Of a DNA stretch of 64,000 bases, positions 55,377 to 64,000 are shown piece by piece. Both the position numbers and the translations under genes were made by a program. Positions within the stretch are counted from its first letter, which is position 1; every line of letters starts with the position of its first letter. The DNA is taken from positions 10,477,286-10,541,285 of the forward strand of contig JAWNZC010000322.1 in the NCBI GenBank assembly GCA_035771165.1. The letters run 5' to 3'. Source of the stretch: Paragorgia papillata (Eukaryota > Cnidaria > Anthozoa > Scleralcyonacea > Coralliidae). The notes below the pieces were generated by a model. That model was not told the origin of the DNA. It saw nothing but the letters and a program-made list of their open reading frames with translations, and searched no databases.

Positions 55377-55613
55377 GTATAAAAGCATGGATTGCCAGTA
55401 ATTTTCTAGATGCTGTTAGAAGAAATATTTAAAAGGACTGCATGGTGTTAATTTTAGCAGCACTGTTAAGGTGGTCAAGCTTAACTACTGTAGTTTATAT
55501 TTAATTTTGTATTTATTTGACTTTGCTATTTTTATCAACATAATACGAAGATTCGACTTCCTGTCTTTGACAAGAAAGTAATGGTGTCTGGAAGAAAACA
55601 CTTAATAAACTAG
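47896..55613 (+). CDS. TRAPPC2: TRAPPC2 (sedlin) orthologue, five proposed exons
   Basis: Small longin-fold subunit of TRAPP complexes, acting in ER-Golgi vesicle tethering and collagen export (family knowledge). Exons: 47896-48019, 48123-48204, 52461-52522, 53935-54020 and a tentative last exon 55551-55613. Translated parts match human sedlin along its length: [77 protein letters not shown] and FDKKV...GRKHL. The ATG has A at -3. Exon 4 is 86 bases with the same ends as the human exon. Against human there is one extra intron (M/Y split). A residue stretch after ETEF is about ten residues longer than usual, so the exon 1 end is uncertain (GAAG|GTACAG chosen, phase 1 with AG|ATGATC). The total would be about 138 residues; human has 140. 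Confidence 0.85.
49640..50010. other. TRAPPC2 intron 2 sequence without recognised features
   Basis: The stretch 48205-50010 is intronic, with diverged tandem phrases of the type actggtcaatgaccagcca around 48525-48640 and no coding signal. The short open frames at 49184-49414 and 49643-49891 match nothing I know. Confidence 0.4.
50010..51600. repeat. degenerate 55-75 bp satellite-like array
   Basis: Diverged head-to-tail units of the type gggctgaagctggtaagcgt + aataacaacacacatcac + gggaccacgctcgtgat, recognisable at about 50050, 50440, 50525, 50630, 50720, 50790, 50890, 50945, 51010 and 51240. Unit length varies. It is split by a 5S-derived SINE at 50125-50440. No coding content. Confidence 0.75.
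50125..50440 (-). mobile_element. 5S rRNA-derived SINE
   Basis: The reverse complement of 50320-50440 reads ggagccacggttggcgtgcg ... gggttagtacttggatgggt then gaccgtctgggaata, the internal control region of 5S rRNA. The body contains gggttctccggttttcctcc. The 5S-like part is incomplete and altered at its 5' half, so this is a SINE3-type element and not a 5S gene. Both flanks are satellite units. Confidence 0.8.
51794..51965. repeat. near-perfect 172-bp palindrome
   Basis: Left arm tacctaattttaattacagg ... ctccctccctgg... and right arm ...cctgtaattaaaattaggta are complementary over about 78 bases each with a single visible mismatch (ggctgag/agtca) around a loop of about 16 bases (cgacaagtacttggtg). 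A hairpin element or a young foldback insertion. Confidence 0.9.
52461..52522 (+). CDS. TRAPPC2: TRAPPC2 exon 3
   Basis: Encodes (M)[20 protein letters not shown], nearly identical to human sedlin. Acceptor TTGTTAG. It ends GGTG just before ATATCCTTT. Exons 2 plus 3 carry what is a single 145-base exon in human, with the same downstream boundary and phase. Confidence 0.92.
52523..53934 (+). other. TRAPPC2: U12-type intron of TRAPPC2, AT-AA ends predicted
   Basis: The intron starts ATATCCTTT, the exact U12 AT-class 5' consensus. TTCTTTAAC at 53917-53925 fits the U12 branch site, 10 bases from the proposed 3' end. No GT donor here keeps the frame. Joining GGT G to GT ATG keeps VTAG-x-MRF at the conserved length and phase 1, which requires the intron to end ...TTTAA. 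Cutting one base later (AT-AG) gives GTA TGA, a stop. The intron also holds the TIR element 52847-53490. Confidence 0.75.
52847..53490. mobile_element. TIR element with nested second inverted repeat
   Basis: aaggtgaggtaatacggaca and caacgcaactttgttgcgtt at left pair with caacgcaacaatgttgcacc and tgctcgtattacttcacctt at right. Inside, 53270-53408 forms its own hairpin (caccttaaatatattgtcac with gtgacaatgtttaaggtgg). It lies in the U12 intron of TRAPPC2. Confidence 0.75.
53935..54020 (+). CDS. TRAPPC2: TRAPPC2 exon 4
   Basis: Encodes [20 protein letters not shown] and EVYETFIK, then donor AAAG|GTGAGT. The length of 86 bases equals the human exon, with the same phases (1 in, 0 out). Confidence 0.92.
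55080..55180. repeat. (TA)n microsatellite
   Basis: About 50 TA units with one interruption (atctata), directly before the hammerhead-bearing unit. Confidence 0.97.
55288..55345 (+). ncRNA. type I hammerhead ribozyme
   Basis: Stem I: ctaca (55296-55300) with tgtag (55334-55338), extended by gtt-caa/ttg-aac pairs beyond a G.A mismatch. Core CTGATGA 55301-55307. Stem II GCTG (55308-55311), loop ttgta, CAGC (55317-55320). Core GAAA 55321-55324. Stem III aca/tgt with loop ccg. Cleavage site after C55333 (GTC). Every invariant core base is present. The 3-bp stem III is typical of the small animal retroelement hammerheads, which often act as dimers. Confidence 0.85.
55551..55613 (+). CDS. TRAPPC2: TRAPPC2 tentative last exon
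   Basis: The frame [20 protein letters not shown] then TAG matches the human end [20 protein letters not shown]. The only AG that works is ACGAAG at 55545-55550 (phase 0), giving FIK-IRLPVF. This drops the conserved FSMNPFYEPNSP segment, yet a relic of it (FYQHNTK) lies in frame directly upstream, and TTTGCTAT lies before that in another frame. This may be a damaged exon, a shifted splice site, or a sequence error. Confidence 0.6.
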   Translation: MRLPVFDKKVMVSGRKHLIN

Positions 55614-55834
55614 AAATGCATTATTTATAATTAATATGATGAAACTGGACTTGAATCAGGGTTTTTAAAGAACAGGGTAATTGGTATTATGGTTACTGCG
55701 TTTATTGTTTTATACTACAATACTCAGTGAATATTATTTCAACGAGAATATTTGCTCTTAAATTTTGGGATGAAATATTCGGAAAACAAATTCTCGAACT
55801 GATAACGAAAATAGTCACTGAGAGATAAAAGCTT

Positions 55835-55971
55835 TAAGCCTGGTTTCCATAAGATCGTCTCGATCGTCCCGATCGCCTGAATCCATCAATCATATTGGGC
55901 GATTCGAAATATCTCTAGACTGATTGGAGAAATTTCGGCGATCGGGACGATGGTATGGAAACCAGGCTTTA
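55835..55971. mobile_element. small TIR element (aagcctggtttccat family), copy 2
   Basis: taagcctggtttccataaga and cgtctcgatcgtcccgatcg pair with cgatcgggacgatgg and tatggaaaccaggctttaa. Same ends as the element at 15104-15279. It lies about 220 bases past the TRAPPC2 stop. Confidence 0.8.
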
Positions 55972-56605
55972 AAACCGTACAGAATTAGTCAGATTGAAAA
56001 CGTCATTTACTTGAAACGTTTAATTTTCCGATACTGTATTGTAGCGTCCATTTGACAACAGAATCATGGTATTTTACTAAGTAGCGTTTGCTGTTCAATC
56101 TGTGCCTTATGGGCTGTTCATATCAGGCGGGCTTAGTCCATGTTACTGGGCTGATTGTATGTCACGAAAATCTTGTGAAAAGTGCAAAATGACATAACAA
56201 AGCAAAATTGGATTCGTTCTTCTGTAAAGGGTATTCTAATTCCTTTTTGTAGTCAAAGAAAGATTTTCGTGACATAAAGTCACGGTAACCGGGCCAGCCC
56301 GTCTCCTATGAACAGCCCCTTAAAGTCATAGTCCATTTATATATATGGTCTGGAAATTCAGCGAAAGTCTTCGTTCTATCTATTTGTTAAGGTTTACGCA
56401 AACTTGTGCACGGTGAGCATAATGTATATTTTTAGTATAATGAAGCAGTCATCCAATAGAGTGCTTGGGTTCAAGCACTCAACCGTGTGATTGATTATAT
56501 ATGGGGTTTGTGCACGTTCAAGAATGTACCAATGTAAAGAAACAGCTTGTTATATAGGCGCATTGAAGTTTGCCTGGTTTCCAGACCATTTCTCGAATGA
56601 CTATG

Positions 56606-56965
56606 TTAACGTCGACTTGCAAAGATGTATTAGTAGTAGGTGAAAACAGTTTCAGCACTTCAAATTTCGAAATGAAAACGTATAGAGGACTGAATGTGGT
56701 TTAATAGTCAATTTCACCGACGGATGAAGGCTAATTTACTGACCTGTCTACCAACATATGGGACTGCGACATCCCACCTCCAACGCACAACCGGTAGGTG
56801 CATGAAAACTGAGCGTTGGTAGACAGGTCAGTTAGATTAGCCTCCATCCGTCGGTGCAATTGAGACCATCAAACACATTCAGTCCTCTATACTGTTTTCA
56901 TTTCGAAATTTGAGAGTGCTGAAACTGTTTTCACCCTTTACTACTAATACATCTTTCAACAGCAT
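56606..56965. repeat. large foldback, two arms of about 150 bp
   Basis: gcaaagatgtattagtagta ... gaaaacagtttcagcacttc ... cgacggatgaaggctaattt ... acctgtctaccaac (56619-56756) is mirrored by gttggtagacaggtcagtta ... ccatccgtcggtgcaattga ... tgaaactgttttcaccc ... actactaatacatcttt (56814-56955). The 57-base centre is unique. No coding content. Confidence 0.85.
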
Positions 56966-57641
56966 TTGATACGTTTCTACAGAGGGAAAAAATTGATCCT
57001 TTTTCCCGATTTTTTTATGGCCAAATTATAGAACAAGCTAATACGCTAAAGAAAGTCACAATTATTTTAAAATAGATTAGATACAGCCATGGGTTGGGGT
57101 AAAAAACCAACGGGCAAGCAAAAACCATGCAACGAATATACGTTCTTATTTGACTTTTAATACCCTAGCTTCGAACGCCCGGGGCCGGGGATTAATTGTG
57201 AATTTTAAATATCGGTGTACATATTAATCTGTTGCATGTTGATATAAGGTTTCGGATCATATACTAGTTCTTATAACTTAACATGCACTCCAAAATATCT
57301 ATAACCACGCCCACCCACTCTCGGGCTTCGTTTCAATATGGGGGAAAGTTCTTCCCAAGAATATAGACGATCAAAACTGAATGATTCGGACTGACTTTAA
57401 GTAGTTTTCCTCGCTCATCTTGACCTCAGCTCCCATTGCAAACAATTGTCAACTCAGAATAACTCAACCGCCGCACATCCTTGCCTCTTGTATGTTTCCA
57501 TTGCAAGTAACATATGAGTTATTTTTCTGATTGAACATTGTTAAATAACAACAGTATCTTATAACACTTCACCCATCTTTGTCTTCACCATCCTTATGTA
57601 CAATTACATTGTCCACTCCAACTTTACTAGTATGGCCATTT

Positions 57642-57839
57642 TCAGACACATGCAAAAGTGAAGAGGCGCCTTTTGTTTGCATTCATTTCGTGATTAATGT
57701 CATAACATCCATGACGCTTATCAAGAATATATTCTTCAGGGCAGTCAGATTTCCTTCCTCCAACAATCAAAATTTTTTCGTTGAATAAGTCTGCGCCATG
57801 AAAGCCACTTTTGGGTATTATGGCTATGCTAGTTAACAA
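57642..57839 (-). pseudogene. Kelch-repeat-like fragment
   Basis: The frame reads FHGADLFNEKILIVGGRK, then a variable part and YILDKRHGCYDINHEMNANK. The IxxGG and YD spacing is that of one Kelch blade. It opens without ATG and stops after about 65 residues. No BTB or further blades are found within a few kb, and the sequence upstream has stops. Probably a relic or an isolated exon; identification rests on one repeat. Confidence 0.4.
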
Positions 57840-60800
57840 CTCTTATTGGTATAAGAGGAGGATGGAGTGAAACTTTCATGAATACTGTCAGAGTAATGTA
57901 TATTCACTGCCATCAAACTACCCTCCTATCACTATGAACCCCTCCTTATTCGGGCTACGTTAATAGGTAGAACGAGTCTAGGTTTCGGCTCCGTTTGTAT
58001 TTTATTTTTATTTTTTTTTACGCCACACAAAATTGCAAAATTGCGCAATACACTGCCTAGACTTTCGAGTGTTCGATCACTTCGAAAATTCATCGACAGT
58101 CCTATGTTCCTATTCTGTGGTTGTTACATGATATACAAGCACATCACAATGATCAACACAATATAAGCAACTTACATTGGAAAACAACCCTACCAACAAT
58201 TTCGTCAAAGCGGTAAAGCTGGCCGAAGCTGTTCAAAAGTCCAAGTGACAAACGATATACAGTATATTTTTCTCTTGCATGGCTAGCATGATCTCGGATA
58301 TGAAGATCAAAAACGCTAACATTCTGGATACTTTTTTTTATTATTCTGTGCACTGCGATGCATGGTATGATGTGAGAGCACAAGGGAACATTCATGAAGA
58401 TGACAGACTTTGAGGAAACAGTTTGTTGAACATTAACTGCTTTATTACTAAACGAGTTTTATAATTGTTTATGTTGAAGTAGGAAGCTTGTATACACATT
58501 GTGTGTTCTATGTACCATTTTGTGTTTTTATCGACTGTTTGCTTGTCTTGAGTTTGAGATACGGGCGATGGACAGTAAGCTTTTAATATTGATCTATTTA
58601 GGGATTTTATATTCACTGTTATAAGTGCTTTGAAACACTAGAGTATATGTAATTTTGTTCACAAGTATATGTTATCCACTTGATGTTTCATTTTGATGCA
58701 TGAGCCAGCCATTTATATATAACATCAACACCAAGTTGTGCATTATATGCTGATGGTTACCAAAATCTGTAGGAGAAATTACAGTTGACTGACCATTCAC
58801 ATACAGGCTACAGTACCGGCAGTGCTGCAGAAGTCGAAAGAGACTTCCCAACACGCCCTAATTTAATAGGCAAAACGCAATGGAATCAGGATTTCATGTT
58901 GTATGAAAGGATTGCATAGACGTAGGGTTCGTTGGGTTTAATTTTACTAGTCACAATAAAAAAAAATAAAAATTTTTTGCATATTTGCTAGTGCATCTGA
59001 GTACCTAGGCTCTACCAACACGTGAAGTTTGGGCACCTCAGACAAATGAAATTTTTAAGTCCCCGCATGTGCGACAGGAGAAAGTCCCCTAGGCTTCAGG
59101 ATCACCTATAATTCTAGAACACTTTGACAATTCAGGATAATCCTGCTTCACCAATGTGAAGATCTACGCAACACATTCAGCCCTTCGATCTGATCTTCCA
59201 TCGGACCCACCTACATTGCCTCCACCTCTTTGCTCACGCGTTTATAGAGGACCGCCACTTTTTTCAGTAGCCCAAGTGAAACACATCTGACCCAGGTGTC
59301 TTGTTATAAACTACACTGCTGTGTCCCGTACAGCTTGCTAGGAAGTTTTGCGTTGGAAAATCAAAACCATTGGTGTGGAATCCATTATCCGGCGCTTGAA
59401 ATTGTTGTACACTTTTCCATGGTATCAGAATAAAGCCCAGCTATAGTGTGTCCTCCCGTGACAGTAAATTTGATTATTATAAACAAATGACAAGATGGCT
59501 CCTCCCCACCGCCCGACCTTTGCAGGTTTGTTGCTAGTTGGGAATCCATGGATCACTTTATTAGACCAGCTGGAAGATTTTCGGTTTTTGTTGAGGTCTG
59601 GAGCTTAACTGGCTGCTCCTCTGGACTGACCTGGAATTTCCTGGCTTGCGCGCTCTTTATGAACCCACCCTGCAATGGGACTACATTAAAAGCTTCGCTT
59701 TCTCTCTCCGTGTTTTCCCTATTCTTCCACCATTTTTTTCCTTTTTTTGTGCCGTTTTTGTATATCACGCCTTTGTTTCGTGCAGTGTTGCCAGTTCACT
59801 ACACAAACTGTTGTTTGATTTCTGTTAAACTCTTATTGGCCTTTCAATTCCGTCAAGCTTGTCATTTACTACTTTTCAAGGTTCAATCTCCTCACTCCAT
59901 CCAGCTTATCATGTGTTGATCTTCTGATTCATTTTTAGTTTGCGACCATTTCGTTCTGTATTGGCCACCAAATTCGTTTTGACTTTATCCATCTCCTGTC
60001 ATCCGTTTCCAAGCAAACAGGTATGGCATTTCACCTTTCTGAATCTCACAAAATTTTCTGTCTCGTGGTAGAGGTCCGATCACTGTTGGTTGATCTCCGC
60101 AAGGACATCCTTCGTTCGAACACACCACTGTGATGGTGAATGAACCACAATTCTTGACGTGACTTTACAACATCAAGGAATCCTGTAAACTTTGTTTTTT
60201 AGACAAATTCCTGCTTAGACGTTCACTTCCGTCAACTTTAACAGCGAAAAAGTCTCCACGGAGATGAAATTTTAGAAAAAAAATTTTTAAACAAAAAGAA
60301 ATTTAATATTTTATTTTTAAAATACAAAATCGCCTCAGAAGCCTTCCAAATATCTTAAATATGTTAAAATGCCCGAACATGCATGATATAGGCACTTTAA
60401 TTAAATGAGTGCAATCAGGTGAAGAATATCTTCATCGGAGTGTGAATAATGGCATGAGTTTACATTTAAACAAGACGAATAACCGGTTGAATTTAAACAT
60501 TTCTTTAATTTTCACATGCCTCGGTTTTCCCTTGGTTCTCTTTTCGGGGAATATATTCAATAGTCCCCTCAGATAACACTGGCAAAACAATAGATTCATA
60601 TTCCCCTCTAATATTCCTCTCAAAGTACTTCTTTTCTATTGTAACTCCCCGTCAACCTCGTCATGTGAAAATTAAGTACGTTATATTGAGGCCACCTCGG
60701 GGATATGCAAATCTTTCACAAGAATGAAATAACTATTTATTCAAAACAAAGAGAAATGAAAAAACATCTATTTGTCTAGAAGTGAATATTCCGACCGATT

Positions 60801-61267
60801 CTAGCCCCATATGAGAACATAACTTGAACATAATAAGAATATTGTTAACATCTAACAAATTGCATCTACTTCTGTTTAACAATTTTTATTTACGTGCCAT
60901 TGTTAAGTATTTCAGGCAACAAGTTTTAAACTATATCATGCTGAACTATTTCCATTTCTATTAACTTGTTAACAATTTTTACGTGCCATTGTTAAGTAAT
61001 TCTGGCAACTGTTTTTAAACTATATCATGCTGAGCTATTTTTCCATTTCTTTACTTCATCTTGTCGGAGAGCTGCATTTTTAGGATTCTGCAACGCGGTA
61101 ACAATTAATAAACAATACCGAAATGAACGATAATTAACGTTAATAATATCGGGTTAAATAATAATAGGTAGTATAATTATTACCATTGGTATTACTTTTA
61201 CAAATAAGAAAAACAAGAGCAATAAGAAAATTGAAAAGTAGTCAGAATAGTAATAGATAAAGCATTA

Positions 61268-61350
61268 GAGCAGCCGAACTGTATCTGATTTACAAGGCGA
61301 GCTGCAAAGCGAAGCGCGTGTAAAAAATCAGATACAGAACGGCTGGGAAT
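61268..61350. repeat. short palindromic element
   Basis: agccgaactgtatctgattt pairs with aaaatcagatacagaacggc, around gcgagctgcaaagcgaagcg. About 80 bases. Confidence 0.65.
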
Positions 61351-64000
61351 GCTTTGTACCGTGCTTTGTATCTAAATAGCCATGTTTTCCAGGACTATAT
61401 TTCAAGTTTGGAGTGATTTTAGCTATGTAAATTGAGGAATATTTTTGGAATTTTACCTTATGAAATATTAATGATATAAGAGAAATTAGAAAATTGTGTC
61501 CAAGGCTAAAAAGTGTATCTTATTATAAGAATAGCCATACTGAGACCGTAAAACGCACCCAGGTACTTGTGTTGTTTTCCAGCGAAGTACGTCGTAATAT
61601 GTACAGTACTCTCCACTCTCATCATCTGCGTATACTTACAGTTTTGTGTGTATTAAAAAACACAAAACTAGTCGGAAGGCATGAAGAAAATGTTTCGATT
61701 CAGTGGAAGATATTTAATCTTGTTCCCACGCCCATTGACTTTTGGCGGTGTCAATTGCTTTAAGGAGTTAAGGATAATTGGTTTCCTGTGTTGAGAATTT
61801 TAAGATTTGCTTTGTCAGATATAAAATTCACACATTTAAACTCGTTCGTGAAGTGGCCAAAATTATTAAAATTGCATATGAATCCGAAATAGGGATCTAT
61901 TGTGAGGTAGGCGAAGCTGTTCGTCTGTAGACATGTAGGATATGTCTTAGAAAAAACTGGGTTGAATGTAGCGTAGCCGTAATGACAATATAGTATCTCC
62001 GACTATGCACAAAGATTTGTATTCCAAGGAAGAATCGCGATGCTGAATACTTAAAAACTTAGTACGTTCTTGAGTTTCAGGTATGTACCAGTTAAGTCAA
62101 CGTACGTGATCATATTCATTGGAGTAACCATTTATAGGTACAGCCTGAAAATTTCGCATAACCGAATCACCATGAACACTATTAATTTTCATTGTGATTA
62201 CAGTGGATAGTATTTCCAGCGGATCAGCTAATAAGGTTTATCAACTAAACATCACTGAAATCTGGGGAAAAGATAATATTTGTGACTTCTTCATTTTTCC
62301 ATTTGACACAAATGTATTGCAATATCACATAATATCCGAATGAAAAATCCTAATAAGGTCGTCATCTGACAAAATGAGCCCTCCAGTTTGTCGTTTGTCG
62401 TACCAACGTTTTACTCTTATATAAGTGAACTTCAACTATTTACATACCTTAAATATTGGGCGGTTCTGTGCGGGAATCACCAGGGTTACTGGAGTTGCAG
62501 TGAATTGTGTCCTCACCAACAGAGGACTCAAAATGACGAAATCACAGGTAGTATTCCTTGCCTTAATCGATACTGTAAAATCTTTGTTTGCCAATAATAA
62601 GCCTATCTAGCACAGGAGAATGCACAGCTGAGTTGCGTCTGAAGAGGATGTTGCAGTAATAATATTTCTAATACAGCTACCACTGTATTGTACTCGCATA
62701 TACTAATTCGAGCCGAAGGCGAGAGGGTTGTTTGTCCAAATGCAACACGCGAATGCTGCAAACTATATAATAGATAAAACAATTAGCAGCCGATCTTTGT
62801 TTGATATACAAGACGCGAGTCCACGAAGGTGAGATAAATATAGAAAATGTTGACTCACTTTTATCAATCATCTTGTGATACACGTGGAATGTATGACCCG
62901 ATACTGCATGTATGATTTTTAAATGCATTGAGAAAATCGACCGAAAAGTTTTATGTAAATCCAGGTTGTATAATTTACAACACTTGATTAAATATTTATT
63001 TCGGTTAGTATTTCTCATGAGATCAACATAAACGATAACCTCCATTTGGACCAATCCAAAAGGGTGCCGCCTCAAAACAATTTTATAAGATGTCAGTATT
63101 TGGCATCGATTAAACTAGTACGTGTTTTGAAATTCAAAAAGGGATTTTTGGCGAGTTTGGAAATATATACAATTTAAAACCAAACCGCAACATGCGGTTG
63201 CCAAATATGCAAACATGAAAGGCCTTACAGCATGAGTTCTAACCCGCAGTGCAAGTGCACTGTCTATTACTGATATAATATACGGAGACCAGGCCCGTCT
63301 GCCGTATAACGTCACAAGATTACAGCTTCAAACTCGGTCAGGCCAGGAATTATCAAAAAATGTTTACTCGACACTTTACAGCTTTACCTATATAGTAAAC
63401 GAAAAATGATATCTTTATTTCACACTGGCCAGCCAGTTATACGCGACTCATACCGACATGTTTGGAAAAGCTCATAACGCTTCTGTAATTTTATGCTGTA
63501 TATATGCAATGAAAAAGGCGACTGTCAAATCACGAAACAAAGGCCAAAAAATGAATTATTTTACATAAATTCATCTGATGATAAAAATAACCCTGCTTGA
63601 AAGCATTTTTTATTCCTGGAAACATAAAACCTGTCCTTTCCTGGGCAAATGAAAAAAAAATTATCATAAATGAAATTTAGTTGAGAGACGGAACTGAACG
63701 TTCGCCAGTATTGGGACGGTGTCCCCCGGGGGTCCAAATCTACAAGTAAATGTGGTAAATATGGATCGCCCGTTGGCGGATTCGGACCCCTTTCCAAAAG
63801 TTAAATATATGTAGTGTGAACACAATAATATAAACGAAATTCATAATAGCGAAAGTTTTTTTTGTCCACATTTATATTTCAGTCTGATAAAGGAACACAA
63901 ACGGTAAAATATCAACGCACTCACCAGAGTTATTAAAAGCGATCTCCACGCTCTTTCGCATTTTTAGGCGTAAGTTTATTTATCCTTGTAGTTGTATACA
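61351..64000. other. intergenic sequence at the right edge
   Basis: No gene or repeat family recognised. Minus-strand frames at 62677-63075 and 63561-63797 show no motif I know and start or end without splice support. Confidence 0.35.

Larger units (their letters stand above)
55972..61260. other. intergenic sequence right of TRAPPC2, no clear gene
   Basis: Apart from the foldback at 56606-56965 and the Kelch-like fragment, I see no exon series, RNA gene or transposon ORF. The 123-codon frame at 59548-59919 has no recognised motif. A near-duplicate phrase (acgtgccattgttaagta, then aactatatcatgctga) occurs at 60892-60945 and 60981-61035. Confidence 0.4.

Noticed and set aside
59548..59919. 123-codon plus-strand frame as a gene
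   Set aside because: No recognised motif, no splice or codon-use support, and an opposite-strand frame overlaps. I cannot support it.

Overview
The window is nuclear DNA from an intron-rich, AT-rich, repeat-rich invertebrate animal. Two conserved metazoan genes with many phase-consistent introns exclude a prokaryote. The CR1/Jockey-like LINE ends, tRNA- and 5S-derived SINEs, very many short terminal-inverted-repeat (TIR) elements and a hammerhead ribozyme element look to me like an anthozoan cnidarian (coral or sea anemone). That assignment is inference from memory, not a measurement.

Gene 1 (minus strand, 44301 down to 1908 and beyond the left edge) is the orthologue of PCM1, the scaffold of centriolar satellites. 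I reconstructed 34 coding exons from splice sites, reading phase and similarity to vertebrate PCM1. They join without a frame break into 1633 codons, starting at ATG 44301. The C-terminal part (roughly the last fifth of the vertebrate protein) lies left of position 1. One intron uses a GC donor. A pair of exons (long acidic exon ending in KLR, then a 61-64 base coiled-coil exon) is present three times.

Gene 2 (plus strand, 47896 to about 55613) is the orthologue of TRAPPC2 (sedlin), a TRAPP vesicle-tethering subunit. Its third intron has a perfect U12-type 5' site (ATATCCTTT) and a U12 branch site, and conserved length requires an AT-AA intron. Its last intron carries a complete hammerhead ribozyme in the sense direction. 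The last exon looks rearranged. The two genes are divergent, about 3.6 kb apart, with no other gene seen between them.

The rest is introns and intergenic DNA filled with repeats. These include two 5'-truncated LINEs; two tRNA-derived SINE families; a 5S-derived SINE inside a satellite; a 37-bp minisatellite of about 34 copies; a purine-rich minisatellite; and long micro- and minisatellites. There are also some twenty TIR or palindromic elements, including one that carries a RecQ-helicase fragment and one with a THAP-like remnant sitting at the end of another element. To the right of TRAPPC2 (55614-64000) I see only a Kelch-like fragment, some palindromes and otherwise unremarkable intergenic sequence.
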